Origin: Zasmidium citrigriseum
Lineage: Eukaryota; Ascomycota; Dothideomycetes; Mycosphaerellales; Mycosphaerellaceae
Length of the DNA: 24,572 bases
Assembly (NCBI GenBank): GCA_002786025.1
Contig: NHNW01000120.1
Coordinates: forward strand, 1 to 24,572
Direction of reading: 5' to 3'
Under the pieces are notes generated by a model. It was given only the letters and a program-made list of their open reading frames with translations, did no database searches and was not told where the DNA came from. Every line of letters begins with the position of its first letter. Position 1 is the first letter of the stretch. Positions 11,095 through 22,510 of the stretch are shown piece by piece. A program made the translations under genes and the position numbers.

Positions 11095-11509
11095 ATTAAT
11101 ACTAGTAATACGTTAGTTTAGTTATGTTACTTAGTAAGTATTTAAAATCGATACATAACTTACTAGTATAATAAAGGGTCGTTTAGATAGATAATACGAA
11201 TATTAGTACTAAGTTAGTATAGGTGTTAATAGAGAAGATAGATAGCGCGCTATAAAGTTCGAGCTTAATACGGCGTATAGGCCGCGTAAACGCGAGTTTA
11301 CGCGGGGATTTACGCTAAAACTCGATACTAGTCCTATTTAAGTAGAGGTAAATAATACGTATCCGCGCGATCCTATTCTATAATAAGCTCTTACTCGCGC
11401 CTAATACTACCTCTTCTACGTCCTCTACTTACTACTCGATTCCCTTCCTAGCTAACCCTATTATTTACTATATAAGCGTTAATAGCTATAGCTCGTCTAT
11501 AATATATAA
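11095..11509. other. Spacer between H and F
   Basis: No convincing frame spans this stretch. It holds several of the surviving CA/TG dinucleotides (11125, 11153, 11223) and the palindrome at 11282-11305. The pyrimidine-rich run near 11400-11460 could be the leader of F. Confidence 0.4.
11282..11305. repeat. 10-bp perfect GC-rich palindrome
   Basis: CCGCGTAAAC (11282-11291), a GCGA loop, then GTTTACGCGG (11296-11305). It lies in the gap between H and F and resembles the CGCGTAAA palindromes at 3.2 and 13.7 kb. Confidence 0.85.
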
Positions 11510-13570
11510 TAGCTAATACCTTACTCTATATTATCTACTCTAACGACTCTAACGACTATATCGACGACGAATTATTCGTCGACGACGGAAGAGACTCTAA
11601 TATTAATAACGAGTCGGAGAGTAAAAGCGAGGACGAGCTCGTCTATAGTCGTATCGCCTCTATAGTCCGAGTAACTAACGTCTATATATGTTAGTAACTA
11701 GCTTATTAGCGTACGACTAATCGAATTATAGGTCTACGAAGGTTATAGTCGATAGAAGCGTAAGTATTAGTCTTCTAGACGGTTATCTCGCCTAGCTAAT
11801 ACGTAATACTCGTAACGAGATAGCCTAAGAATAAAGAAACATAAGGCTAGCGGTCGTAACTAGTATTTATCGTAAAGTAGCGTTCTATCTACGGATACCG
11901 TAGTACTATTAACCGCGACTAGTTAAAAGATACGTAAATAGCGTCTAGAGCCCTACTAGTAATATATCTACGACGAGGTTTAGATAGAGTTATATACTAC
12001 TCTTCTCCGAGGCGAATAGGGCTTCGATACTATAATAGTACTACTCGAAAACGACGTTAACTTTATTAATATAATCGTTCGACAATAGTAAGATATCCGG
12101 AATACTAAGGCTAAGATCGAAGGTAATATCGAATAGATACTAAAGAAGCTAGATAGTAAATATATAGTTACGGTATATTTAATATCGCTACTATAGTATA
12201 GAACTAACGATATATAAACCTAGTTTCGAGATAGGATACGTTAGTATCGGAATAACGTAAACGACAAGATTAAAGATAGGATACTTACTAAGGCCGTATT
12301 TCGAGAAAAGACTCTAGTATAATAAGAATAGGTAGTAAAGTAGCTAGATAATAGCGCCTCGTTTAAATACTTACCTAGAAAACTAGTATATATAGCTACC
12401 GATATAGTAGGGCCTACTAATAGAAGTAATAGTAAGCTCGATATTTAACGCCGCTAATTATCGACTATATTAATTGTACTTTCTATTTAGGTAAGGGTAT
12501 TAGTAACCGAATCTATACTCGGCTACGATAGTAAACCGTTAACGAGTTTATACTACTATTAGTTGTTACGACGATATATATCTAGTTACGGAGGTTTAAA
12601 TATAGCCCTATACGTCCGATTATAAAAGGTATCGTATAGGAGAAGTTTAACTTAAGTAAGGCTAATATCTATTTAGTAATAAAGAGAAATAGATAGAATA
12701 TATACCCTACCTAGTAGAGATAGACGATCTTAGCTAAGGTAACGAGGCGAGTCTTTAGTAAGGTAGACGCGGATATTTACGAATAGGAAGAAGGCGATAT
12801 CGACTACGCCGCTATCTAGCGGGTAACTACTCTCGATACTCTTAACGACTTCCTTAGTACGGACTAAGAAGTCGACTAAGCCCCGCTAACGGTATTAGAG
12901 ACAACCGCCTATAGTAAGCTACCTCGAACGATTAGATAGTATAAGGCTAATATAAACTCTTATTCCGATAGCCGATTTAACTAAGGCGATTCCTACTAGA
13001 CGAGGTTCTTCCGTAGATAACGACGATAGTAGCTACTCTAGCTAACTCGACGGATCGTTACTAAGTAACCTATTAGAACTCGATAGCCCGGATCTAGAGT
13101 CCCTATTACTAGTATCTACTATCGGAGTATAGCTATTAGCCGAGGGCCCGGTTAAGCCCTTAACGCCGACTATAATAATAGCGGAACGGGTATATTAAGA
13201 ATAGCGGTTAGTATACTATACCCGACGTAATATATATAACGTTAATAAGATATATATATAGATCTATCTAGCTAAACGTCTAGAAGCTCGGCTTATAGGA
13301 GGAGATTAAAGGGGAAGTAAAGGCCTAAATTAGTAATCTAGAAGGGTAGTATCTATAGCACTTTAAGGGGTTTTAGCGAGTAAAGACGGGGCGTTCGAAG
13401 ATAGTATAGGGCGAGACGGTATTCGATAATAGGACTATAAGTAGGCTAAAGGAAAGGATTACTATAAAGGAGGTAGGAACGCCGTTATCTATCGTTATAT
13501 ATTAGGTATAGATAGACGGATAAGGGGATATAGACGTATTATCTAGGTTAGTTACTTCTAATTAAACGTA
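11509..13570 (+). pseudogene. Gene F relic, unrecognised
   Basis: A possible start is ATA at 11509 (former ATG), giving (M)ANTLLYIIYSNDSND and an acidic run with DDELFVDDG and ESKSEDEL up to about 11660 in frame 1. From about 11690 frame 2 takes over and stays readable to about 13570: basic RIKKHKASGR (about 11830), TDTVVLLTATS, a charged helical part (KAKIEGNIEWILKKLDSKY, W restored, about 12107-12160), NDKIKDRILTKAVFREKTL, an S/T/P-rich middle, then LAKRLEARLIGGD and ASKDGAFEDS (about 13270-13410). The frame change near 11.66-11.7 kb could be an intron or an indel. Frame 1 also looks protein-like over 12600-13000, so the middle is ambiguous. No known domain was recognised. F converges on gene C. 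Confidence 0.45.
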
Positions 13571-14050
13571 TATAGTATATAATATTATAATAATCGTTAA
13601 CTAGTTTTAATCGATAATTATAACTCCTATAAGCTAATACTATAAGTTAGAGCCTTTAAGAGTCGGACGAGTATTAACGGTACGAAACAATCTATACGAT
13701 ATATATCGCTCTAAGAATATCGATATTACGCCGCGCTAACTATACGTATAACGCGGCGTCAAACCCTTTACGCCGCGTAATAGCTATATCCTCCTACTTA
13801 TAATAGATCTACTACTTCCGTACGAACGTATAGTTAACGGCGTAGTATACGAACGATTACCGCGGCGTAATATTATATTTCTAGCCATATACTATAACTA
13901 CGGCGAGCTAAGGAGACTAACCAATTTCTATACTTACGTAAGGTATACTAAGTAGCTTAGGCGCGGAAAAAAACGAGCCTAAGTAGCTCGGGGTCTAGTA
14001 AGGGACCTAAGCTAAGTAAGGAGAGCGAGTAAGTTAAGTATAGCTAAGCG
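13570..14050. other. Spacer between convergent F and C
   Basis: This spacer is dense in GC-rich motifs: ACGCCGCG at 13728-13735, its inverse CGCGGCGT at 13752-13759, ACGCCGCGTAA at 13770-13780, and TTACCGCGGCGTAA at 13857-13870. Downstream, CTTAGGC (13956-13962) pairs with GCCTAAG (13977-13983), and TAAGTAGCT is directly repeated beside them. I see no RNA gene. Confidence 0.55.
13728..13780. repeat. Cluster of three ACGCCGCG motifs
   Basis: ACGCCGCG (13728-13735) and CGCGGCGT (13752-13759) form an inverted pair with a 16-base spacer. A third copy within TTTACGCCGCGTAA follows at 13767-13780, and a fourth, in inverted orientation, lies at 13861. The same 11-mer ACGCCGCGTAA occurs at 9144-9154 upstream of gene B. 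Confidence 0.7.
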
Positions 14051-14072
14051 GCTTAGCCGTACTTAGCTCGCT
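14024..14072. repeat. Stem-loop at the 3' end of gene C
   Basis: Nested arms AGCGAG (14024-14029)/CTCGCT (14067-14072), TAAGTA (14035-14040)/TACTTA (14060-14065) and GCTAAG (14043-14048)/CTTAGC (14052-14057) fold around CGG. Its place at the convergent ends of F and C makes a transcript-end structure possible, but this is inference. Confidence 0.6.
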
Positions 14073-17000
14073 CGGGTTTGTAGTTTTCTAGACGCTAGTT
14101 AGGGAGATCTCCTAGACTAAAGTCCTCGATAGGTATAGAGTCTAGTAGCTACTTCTTATAACTCTTCTATATAAAGGTATTCGTCTATAGCTAGATAATA
14201 AATTTCCTAGCTATAAGACGAGGGCTCTAACTAGCGGAGTTCTTAGTCTTCTTCGCCTTAGCGAGGTTAATAAAGCCTATAGTATTAGTACTAAATACTA
14301 TAATATTACCTAGAAACTAATCTTTACGATCTATAAGTAAGGGAGCCTTCTTCTTACCCTTACTCTTACGCTTTATAAGATTAGTCGAAATACTATTAAG
14401 CGCCTTCTACTTATTAGTTAAGCTAATTACTTTAGCTAGTTCGCGTATAGCGGCCTCGTATACTATAATATTTATTTTCTAGACGTCTTAAATAAACTTA
14501 TCGCGCGTTAGCTTATATAAATAGAATAATAACTAAAGCGCTTTAATAACGTCTAGATTATCCTATAGCCTACCTAGTAGGATCGTACGCGTAAGTAGAT
14601 ATAGCTTCTAATAGAGAAGGCTAACGCGTATAAAAGGAGTCTAAGTAGATAGTAGTAGGTATCTAGTTATAGTTAGAGCTCCGTTTAGAAGATAGGGAAC
14701 TCTAGTCTACTAGATAATAGCTAAGCGTATCTTATAGATCGATTTGTCGCTTATAATCTACTTACCGTCCTTAATCGGCGTATAACGGACTAGAATACGA
14801 AGTCGCGTAGAGCCTAGATAGTAGCCTATATTCCTACGTAGTATATATAGTACGACGAAGATAGCGTTTCTATATTTAATACGAATAGCTCCTATTAGAG
14901 CGTTACTAACTAGCTAATTATAGGTATTACCCTTATTCTCGATATTATAGCGCTATAACTTAATCGCGTTAATATTATATTTAAGAGTCTTAGCGTTCTT
15001 ATAATTAAATTTAGATAGGAACGCCGTTAGAGGCGAGAGAGTATTATTATCGTCCTTCTAAGTAGCGAAAACTTCTATATCGAGTAGCGAATCGTCGCCT
15101 AAGTCCTTACGGAGCGTAGGACTATAAGGAACTCTAAATAGAAGAAGCTAAGCGCTAGTATTCTAGAAGAAATAGAGGTTTACTAGTAACGCGATCGTCT
15201 AGTAGTTATAATCGTACGTATAGAGTATATAATTACGATACCCCTTAGGATTACTATAAGTAAGCTATCTAATAAGCGAATACGTCGAGTTAAATAGTTT
15301 AGTAGTACTAGCTAGGCTAGGTAGTACTTTATACTATTAAGAGTACTATAGTACCTTACTTAAGATAAGAGGCGCGAGGTTATCTAGCTAGCTAAATATA
15401 TCTATCTACGTAAAGCTATAATCGTAGTATTAAATCTACTTCCTAGGGTAGTCTTTACGCTAGATAGCTTAAGCTTAGTTATTACTATATATAAAGAAGG
15501 TATTTCTCTAACGTATATTATAGTTAAGAAAGCTAGTATAAAGAATTAAAGGCTCTAGAGACGTAAGCTCTATCTTACGGAGGTACCTATTCTACTTTAA
15601 TAGTAGGAACTCTATTATAAAGATCGCGTTAGAGGCGTTTTATAGCTAGAGAAGGATATCGTTACTATTTAGAGGCCTCGAACCCTCTAATCCTAAGCTA
15701 AAATACTCGGCGAGAGCCTTAAGATACTTCTAATAAGGCTAAAAGCGCTAAATACTTATAGCCTAGACGTATAGCTTTAAGATATCTCTTATCTTTTCTA
15801 TTCTTAGCGTAGGCGTTAGCGCTAATAGTAGCGACTTCTTTAGCTTAGCTAATTCCTTATAAAGTTCGATACTATATTTCGCTCCTCTTAGACACTTCTT
15901 ACTCGTAACGACCTTAGGTATATAGAAGTAATCGACGTTATACCTACTTAGTATAGTATCGTTAGGATCTAAAAGTAGTAATAGTAGTAACTATATATTA
16001 GTACCTAGCTCGCTATTATAAACGCTACTTACTATACCTAGTAGCCTAAGTCTATCGTCTTACTATAATATATCGTTAAAGCTAGGAGGCGACTTAGCGT
16101 CTTCTAGCGTAAGATCTCTTAGAAAGTCGTCTATATCGTTATTCTACTCTTAAATCTCCTTATCGTTATCTCCGAGTCTACTCGATATCGTAATATCTAT
16201 ACTATTCTCGTTATTAGTAAGGGTAGGCTTCGCCTTAGTACTATAGGACTAAAGATTTCGCTTAGATAGACTAGGTAGTCTACTATCTAGCTAGCTATTA
16301 GTAGGAGGGTTATCCTAACTAGTAGGCTTTATCTATAGGTCGCGCGAACGGAGATTAGGCTTCGATAGACTAAGTAGTCCTCTATCTTACTACCTATTAG
16401 CGGGAGGAACGTCCTTTCTAAGCTAAGGCTTTAGTACTAGATCTCCGAAGGAGGCGAGAGTTAAAGATACTCGCTAATCGTTCTTCGCTAGCTATAGGCG
16501 CTTACGGAAAGGTATAGTAGTATCTATAAAGTACCTCTAACGATTAAACTACTTCTCGGGACTCTCGCTTAACTTATTAGCTTATCGATTTAAGGCCTAC
16601 TAGGTAGCTAGGTTAATTAGAGATAAGGGCGACCTCGTACGCTTTCGCTTTAGCGTACTCGATAGCTTAGGCGTCTCTAGGTTATAGATCTCCTTAAGTT
16701 CCTACTCTTCCTCGCTAAGCTTAAGGATAGTAGGCTCTCTAAGGTCCGTATCCTCCTTAGTAAGCTCTAGCTTAACTATATCTAGCTATAATTTATAAAG
16801 GCTAAAGTTATACTCGCTATAGCGAACTATATACTAGATTCCTAGTAAGTCTATCTATATATAGTATATATAGCGCTTCTAGTTCGCCTCCTTAGTAGCT
16901 TTGCGGTCCTAGTAATACTTCTAGAGCTTAGTAATAAAGCTATTAATCTTAGCCTAGGTAATATTAAGATCTACTAGTACTAGAGATTCCTTCTTCTTTA

Positions 17001-18300
17001 CTAACTATATATTAGTTATATACTTAATATCTACTATCGAGTACTCTAGGCTCTATAGCTTATTAAGGTTCTAATACGACTCTTTAAAGCGCTCGAATAT
17101 AGCCTTCGTAAGAGTAGCTTAAACCTATTTCTACGACTATTTCCTATATTACGCGCCTATTAGAAGCTTTTCTAGATTTCGAAGCGTATAGTTTCCTATC
17201 TACTTACTAATATAATCTAAGTCGGTTAAAATTCTAAAGTTAGGTATTATAAGGAGCGAGTCGATACTCTCCTTAATAGCTACTATACGCTTAGCGTTAG
17301 TAATAAGTATCTTAAACTTAGGGCTAAACTTAGTATTCTTTAGTAAGTTCTAAAGCTACTTCTTATCCTCCTCTATATTACTAGATAGTAGATCCGGGAT
17401 TATCTTACTAAGTAGAAGGTATACTTTAGTCTACTATTTACTACTCTTTATAGATTACTAACTAACGTAGTTAATAATCTTCGTAAAGGCCTCTTAAGGT
17501 AAATTACTAGAGGAGGCGTCTAGAACGTTCGCTATACCTATAGGATTAGTAATATTATAGCCGTCTAAATTCGTATCTATAAGACCCCCCTAGCCTTATA
17601 ACGATAGCTCTTAGTTCTACTTAATTATCCTCGCTAGCTTCTCCTATATAGTAGATTTTAAGGCGTTTCTTACGGAGCTAAGGATAAGATTTAGCCGAGT
17701 CGCGACTATAGACTACTTTATAGCTAAGGATAGAGTAGTAGATTTACCTTTCTTCTAGGATATTTATAGGGTAGTAGGAATAGGAGTAGAATTAGGATTA
17801 GATACTACGAATATAGTAAAGCTACTAACGACCTTTATCTAGGTCTTCGTAATAAAACTAGGATTATCCTCGGTCCTCTCGCGCTAATAGCTATTCTTAG
17901 GAAGCTAGGTTAGCGAGTTATTACCCTATAGAGTTAGGGAAGTAATAGTAGTAGATTTAGTAGCCGTAGCTTAGCTACTCGTCGCGTTACTCGTATCTCC
18001 GCTATTTAGAGATAAGATAGCGCCGAGAGTAGTAGTAGATACGAGCGGGTTCTTAGTAGAGGTTAATAAAGTAGTAGTAGTATCTAGCTACTATAACGGC
18101 GTCTTAGTAGTCTAAGGACCTAGGGCCTATAACTAATTAGTCTAAGATATATATATAGTAGTTTATTAGATAGAACTTACTAGTATATCCTTAATACGCT
18201 AACTATAACGCTACCCCTCTATAATAGCTACGTAATAAGGAAGATAAAGAGGAAGTCGATTTAAAGTATATATAGCGTAGGTAGAGGTAAAGTATATACG
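14050..18300 (-). pseudogene. Gene C relic: large unrecognised family shared with E
   Basis: One minus-strand frame stays readable for about 1,400 codons with no frameshift. In order it shows an aromatic N-terminus (18.3-18.15 kb), a Ser/Thr-rich low-complexity region (about 18.1-17.75 kb), a charged helical region (about 17.5-16.68 kb, e.g. AIKESIDSLLIIPNFRIL), a two-copy ~40-residue repeat (16.43-16.26 kb), an acidic linker (NDIDDFLRDLTLEDAKS, 16.14-16.08 kb), the domain shared with E (about 15.45-14.42 kb, rich in Trp-derived stops, Tyr and Leu), and a Lys-rich tail (KRKSKGKKKAP, about 14.34-14.38 kb). Shared motifs include KLFNST, VNLYF, RILVRYTPI and KLYLL-R-IL-GRL. I do not recognise the family. 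Homology to E confirms the frame of the C-terminal third. C is divergent from D and convergent with F. Confidence 0.6.
16260..16440 (-). repeat. Two-copy internal repeat in gene C
   Basis: The segments around 16267-16330 and 16370-16435 are similar (AGACTA-GTAGTC, then CTATTAG-GGGAGG and GGCTTT). They encode two copies of about 40 residues containing LPSLSKRNL and LLSLSKPNLRS. They lie between the helical region and the acidic linker, suggesting a disordered repeat. Confidence 0.6.
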
Positions 18301-19440
18301 AGTACTAGTAGAGTACGTAGAGAGTTTACGAGTATAACGAGTATAGTTCTTAGTAGTATTCAGAGTAGAAACGCCGTATACGAGTATTTATAGTAGTATA
18401 CGGCTTAAGTAGTAGTAGCGTAGTATTTTAGCTCGCTATATACGAAGTAGGTTACCCTAAGTAACTAAAATATTACGAATCGCTATTTATAAGGAAGGAA
18501 CGCTAAATTAAAGTCGAGAACTACCTAGCTAAAGCGGCGATACTAATATAGCGATTTAGGGAGAGAGTATTATAGAGAATAAGAGGTTAAGTCGTAGAAG
18601 TCGTCTAATATAGTCCTAGATTATAGGTATTTACGTATATATATAGCGAATCTAATATATATAGCCCTAGTTCTCGTAGCTAAGCGTCTATAAGTAAGCT
18701 TTATAGAGCGAGCTTTAGCTAACTATATCCGTCTAATCTAAGTATTAGAAGCTTAGTATACTAGTATATATCGTTAAGAAGTAACGAGATCCTAGGATAG
18801 GAAACGATAGCTTAGGGCCTTTTAATATCGTCTAGCTTAGTCTATATTACTAATAGAACTTCGCCGAGTATCCCTATAGCTCTAGGCGTACGTATAATAG
18901 CGAGAGGACCTTTAGAGCTCTTAATAGCTACTACTTTAGATCTCTATATCCTACTAAATTTCCTCGAGTAGAATAGTAGTAGGTATAGACCTCTAATACG
19001 AGAGGATAGTAGAGATAGATCTTTATTATTAATAAGAGGAGAATACGACTTATATAGGGTAATACTACTAGCTATAAGAAGATAAAGCGTACTAGCTTAT
19101 AGTAGTAGTATTTCGAACTTAGAGGTAGTAGGCTATACTTTAAAAGCCTAAGAGCGCGTATACTTAAAAGGAAAATACTTTAAAGCTCATTTTAAGTACT
19201 ATTTAGGAGAATCGTAAGGTTAATTTCGTTTATATTTAAGATAAGAGGTATAAGGTAGGAGCGCGCGTATAAAGTAAGATAAATTAGTTACGTAACTTAT
19301 AATCTCTAACTAGTAGTTAGGGATTTTAAGTTATATAACTAACGTTATCGCGCTCTATACTACCTAGAAGGCTAGCTTTATATAAAATCTACCCTTATAC
19401 GTATTATCTCGATACTAGGCGCGTCGCGCTTACTAGGATA
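18300..19440. other. Spacer between divergent genes C and D
   Basis: This is the longest spacer in the window. It has a purine-rich stretch near 18530-18600, weak readable runs without a consistent frame, and a long imperfect palindrome at 19262-19355. Direct repetition of GAGTA/CGAGTA motifs occurs near 18295-18390. No RNA gene or mobile-element protein was recognised. A small broken gene cannot be excluded. Confidence 0.4.
19284..19342. repeat. 28-bp near-perfect palindrome
   Basis: Arms 19284-19311 and 19315-19342 match at 24 of 28 positions in inverted orientation around a 3-base loop. With gaps, pairing extends outward to GAGCGCG (about 19259) and CGCGCTC (about 19350). The mismatches CG/TA inside the arms look like RIP or later changes to an originally better palindrome. 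It lies upstream of gene D and could be a small foldback element. Confidence 0.8.
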
Positions 19441-22400
19441 GGTACGTCTACTCTTACTATAGTATTTCTATGCTATTCCTCTCTTTTACTTATCGCGCCT
19501 CCTAGAGGATTAAAGCTTACCGCCCGAGCGACTAGTAGAAGATTCCTTCTACCCTCTATATTATCTTAGAAGTAATAGATAGATAATCTTAATATTCGTA
19601 TAGCTACTAACTCTAAGCTATAGAAAGCCTCGTCCCTCTTCTTCCTAATAATAGCTTAAAGTAGAAGAATAGGAGTCCTCGTTATCTATTCTACGCCCCT
19701 CCTTTAATATTAAGTAATAAAAGAGTAACGAGTATAAGCTAGTACTTAACGTATCTAGCTAGGCTAGACTTTTACCGTCCTCCTCTAGTCTTACTATAGG
19801 TAAGAGAAGGATATATTTACGTATAGTTCGCTCTCTTCTACTTCTCTAAGTATAGTATCTAAAATATAAGTATCGATTTTTTTAGTATTCCTACGTTAAT
19901 TAATTTATAGTAGCTCGAGGACTAGAGATAATTTAGAAGTAGGCCGCGAGGTACGTATACGATCTATTATATATTAGAGTCTATTAGACGTTAGCTTCTA
20001 GCCTTAGCGCTATTCTAGTATAGCTAGCTCTTATATAGCTCTCGCCTAGCCTACTAAAAGTAAGGGGCTCGATTCTAATTTAAGTCTTTAGATTACTTCC
20101 TAATTAAACTTAATATACTAATTAACTAAGTAGTTTCTATAGTCTAGAGTAGAAGGCCTATAATTAGTATTTACGTTTACGATTTAGGCGCCTAAGTAGA
20201 AATTCGTAATTCGCTAAACGCTCTCGTAGTAACTAGCCGTCTAGACTAGTAGTATAGATCCTTCTACCCCTAAGTAATTAATTAGATACGTTTAGAGATC
20301 CTTTTACGAGGATCGAGTATTAAAACTTAAGAGGAGACCTATAGGTAGAGTAATATAATACCTTAGGACCCTTAACTATATAATACTATACTATCGTTCC
20401 TAGGTCTCTAATACTATAACCCTATATCTTTTCGTAGATAGACTACGACTCGTACCTCCTAATAAGGCTATAATAGACGAGCGATCGCTATCCGCCTATA
20501 CTACCTATAGGATATTTCGTTAGGGATAGCCTAATAATTAAGTCTACCGTTCTAATATTAGTATCTCTAGTATTAAGTAGCTAGTAGGGTATAAGTACCC
20601 TATACTCTTCTTCTCTAATTTTCTAGTTATAGACTATCTCTATTTTTCTAGCCTAAACGTCTTCTATCCTAAAATCCTCTATTTCGAAGTTCTCTAAGTC
20701 CTTATCTACTATATAATACCTCCCTCTAATTAAGGCCCTAATACCGCTATCTAGACGATATTTTATCTAGAGACTAGCCGTAACTATATAGTAGATTACT
20801 CTTTAGCTAGATTCTATCCTAACTACTTTAATCTAAATCTAAAGCTAGGAGTAGCGTTAGTAACGGAAGTAGACGCTTCCTCGACGCTACTAGCTTTAGG
20901 AGTAAACGTTAAGCCCGTAGCTAGTCTATCTAATATACCTTACTCTAGATTTATATCGTTCTCGTCCTTACCTAACGTTACTAAAGGGTACTAGTAGAGC
21001 GGCTTTCGTTATTATTAATAGTAAGTAATCCTAAGTTAGTCCCTCTATATTATATCTAGACGTCTCCTCTAATATTTAATAGATAATAGAACGGCTAGTA
21101 GAAGGCCTATTAGCCTTCGTAAGCCCTCTATCGTACCGCCGCCTAGGCCGTCTCTAAATCGAACGCTTACGAGAAGAGGTAGATAGAATAGAAGCTAGGG
21201 CGAGTTTATAATTAGGGGACTAATTATCGTATATCTCTAAGAGGTTAAGGTTAACCGTAGTAGATAATATATATAGTAACTCGCGAAGGAGATCTATAGG
21301 GTCCTAGATACCTTCTTTAGTACTAGTTTCGTTAAAATACGCTCTTTACTCGTCGATTATATACTATAGCGAGTAGGCCGTAGTATATAGTTCTATCCTC
21401 TAGAAGATAAAGTCGAAGGCTTTTATATATACTTCTTCTATAATAATTTCTAGGATAACAGGGTACTATAGACTATAATACTAGCTTTATAGGATAATAG
21501 CGACCTTTACGAGCGACTATTAGTATTTCGGAGGCGTTAATAAGGCGCTATAGAGTACGAATTTAAGATTGTAATCTAGATACTAGATAACTACTCCCTT
21601 CGTAACTTTAATAAGACTAAAGATAATACTCTTTAGAAGTATTAAGTTTTCTAACTATTATAGGGTAGAGTATTACTCGAGGGAGTCCTAGGCTTAACTA
21701 ATAATAAAGCTAGCCTAGCTTCTAAGCTTAATAAAACGCCTACTAGCCCGTCCGTAAAGATACCTATCTTAACGAAGGTATATATAGTCGAGGCGGACGA
21801 ATCTAGTAGTAAGCCTAAGGTAAAGTTTACTATCCCTATCGACGCGAAGAACTACGTTAACCTAACGTCCTTAACTTAATTAATAACGAAGAGACTCGCT
21901 AATAATTAAGAGCGCTTAACGACTTAGTTTATATAAGAAGTACTTAATAATAGGGTCTTCGATAGTAGTAATAACGGTCTTAGTAATAGTATCTCGCCTT
22001 ACGCGACCCTTATTAAGTTAGAGACTCTCTCTAATATAAGTACTAGTAGCCTCGAAAGCCTAGATACGCTTTTTTAGGCCCGCGATACCGTACTAGCTAT
22101 AGTAGAGTATTAATAGCTTAAGTAATAAGGTCGCTAACGAAATAGACTAGTACTAATTAATTCTATACTAGTAGGTATTAGTTCCGCTAATAACTAGAAC
22201 CCTAGTAGTAGTATAGTAGAGGGCTCTTTAGGTATAGACGCTAAGAATATACTAATACTTATTAAGTAGGAGAAGATATTAAATAGTAATAATCCTCCGC
22301 TATCGCCTACTACTATATCTCCGCTTTATAAAAGGGCCTAAAGAGAGCCTATAGTAGCCCTAATATATATCGTTACGTAGCGTATAGTAAAGGAGTAGGA

Positions 22401-22510
22401 TAGTATAACTATCGAAGAGAGTAATAATAGTACTACTATAGCGTTAGGCTCGTCTTCGAAAGAGGGAAGGAGTTAGAAGAAGAAGGGAAAAGGTTCGAAA
22501 AAGTAGACTA
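19440..22510 (+). pseudogene. Gene D relic, unrecognised
   Basis: Frame 1 of the plus strand is readable for about 1,020 codons with TAA/TAG breaks only. Pieces include RATSRRFLLPSI (about 19530), a long hydrophobic middle (20.5-20.9 kb, e.g. NYFNLNLKLGVALVTEVDAS at 20821), a Pro/Arg-rich part (PSIVPPPRPSLNRTLTRRG, 21124-21180), VYIVEADESSSKPKVKFTIP (about 21775-21835), a helical part (TLIKLETLSNISTSSLESLD, about 22005) and a basic C-terminus (KKKGKGSKK, about 22478-22504) followed by TAG, which may be the true stop. I recognise no domain. D starts away from C and converges on E. The C-terminal third is the most convincing part; the N-terminal boundary is a guess. Confidence 0.5.

Larger units (their letters stand above)
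9480..11095 (+). pseudogene. Gene H relic, unrecognised
   Basis: Frame 3 of the plus strand gives about 530 codons with TAA/TAG as the only breaks. Protein-like parts include ITPIEETILSIVESR (9723-9767), NNILGELDKYKKGVKRLRII (about 9930-9990), ADKLNKYLAKLETFYIS (about 10655-10700) and TSITEDDVGELLII (about 10884-10920). I recognise no family. Neighbours are B, divergent on the left, and F, in the same orientation on the right. More CA and TG survive here than elsewhere, including a real ATG near 10188. A long inverted repeat lies inside it at 10331-10513. Start and end are approximate, and H could be the upstream part of one larger gene with F. Confidence 0.4.

Noticed and set aside
12600..13000. 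A separate frame-1 gene within F
   Set aside because: Frame 1 reads well here, but frame 2 is continuous from about 11.69 to 13.57 kb, which is simpler. Kept as an ambiguity in F.
13900..14080. tRNA or other structured RNA gene
   Set aside because: The stems do not form a cloverleaf and no box A or box B survives. It is better described as a hairpin cluster.
17281..17340. Plus-strand reading frames opposite gene C
   Set aside because: Some opposite frames also lack stops because the skewed composition is symmetrical. The minus frame is supported by its homologue E and by a charged, protein-like composition.
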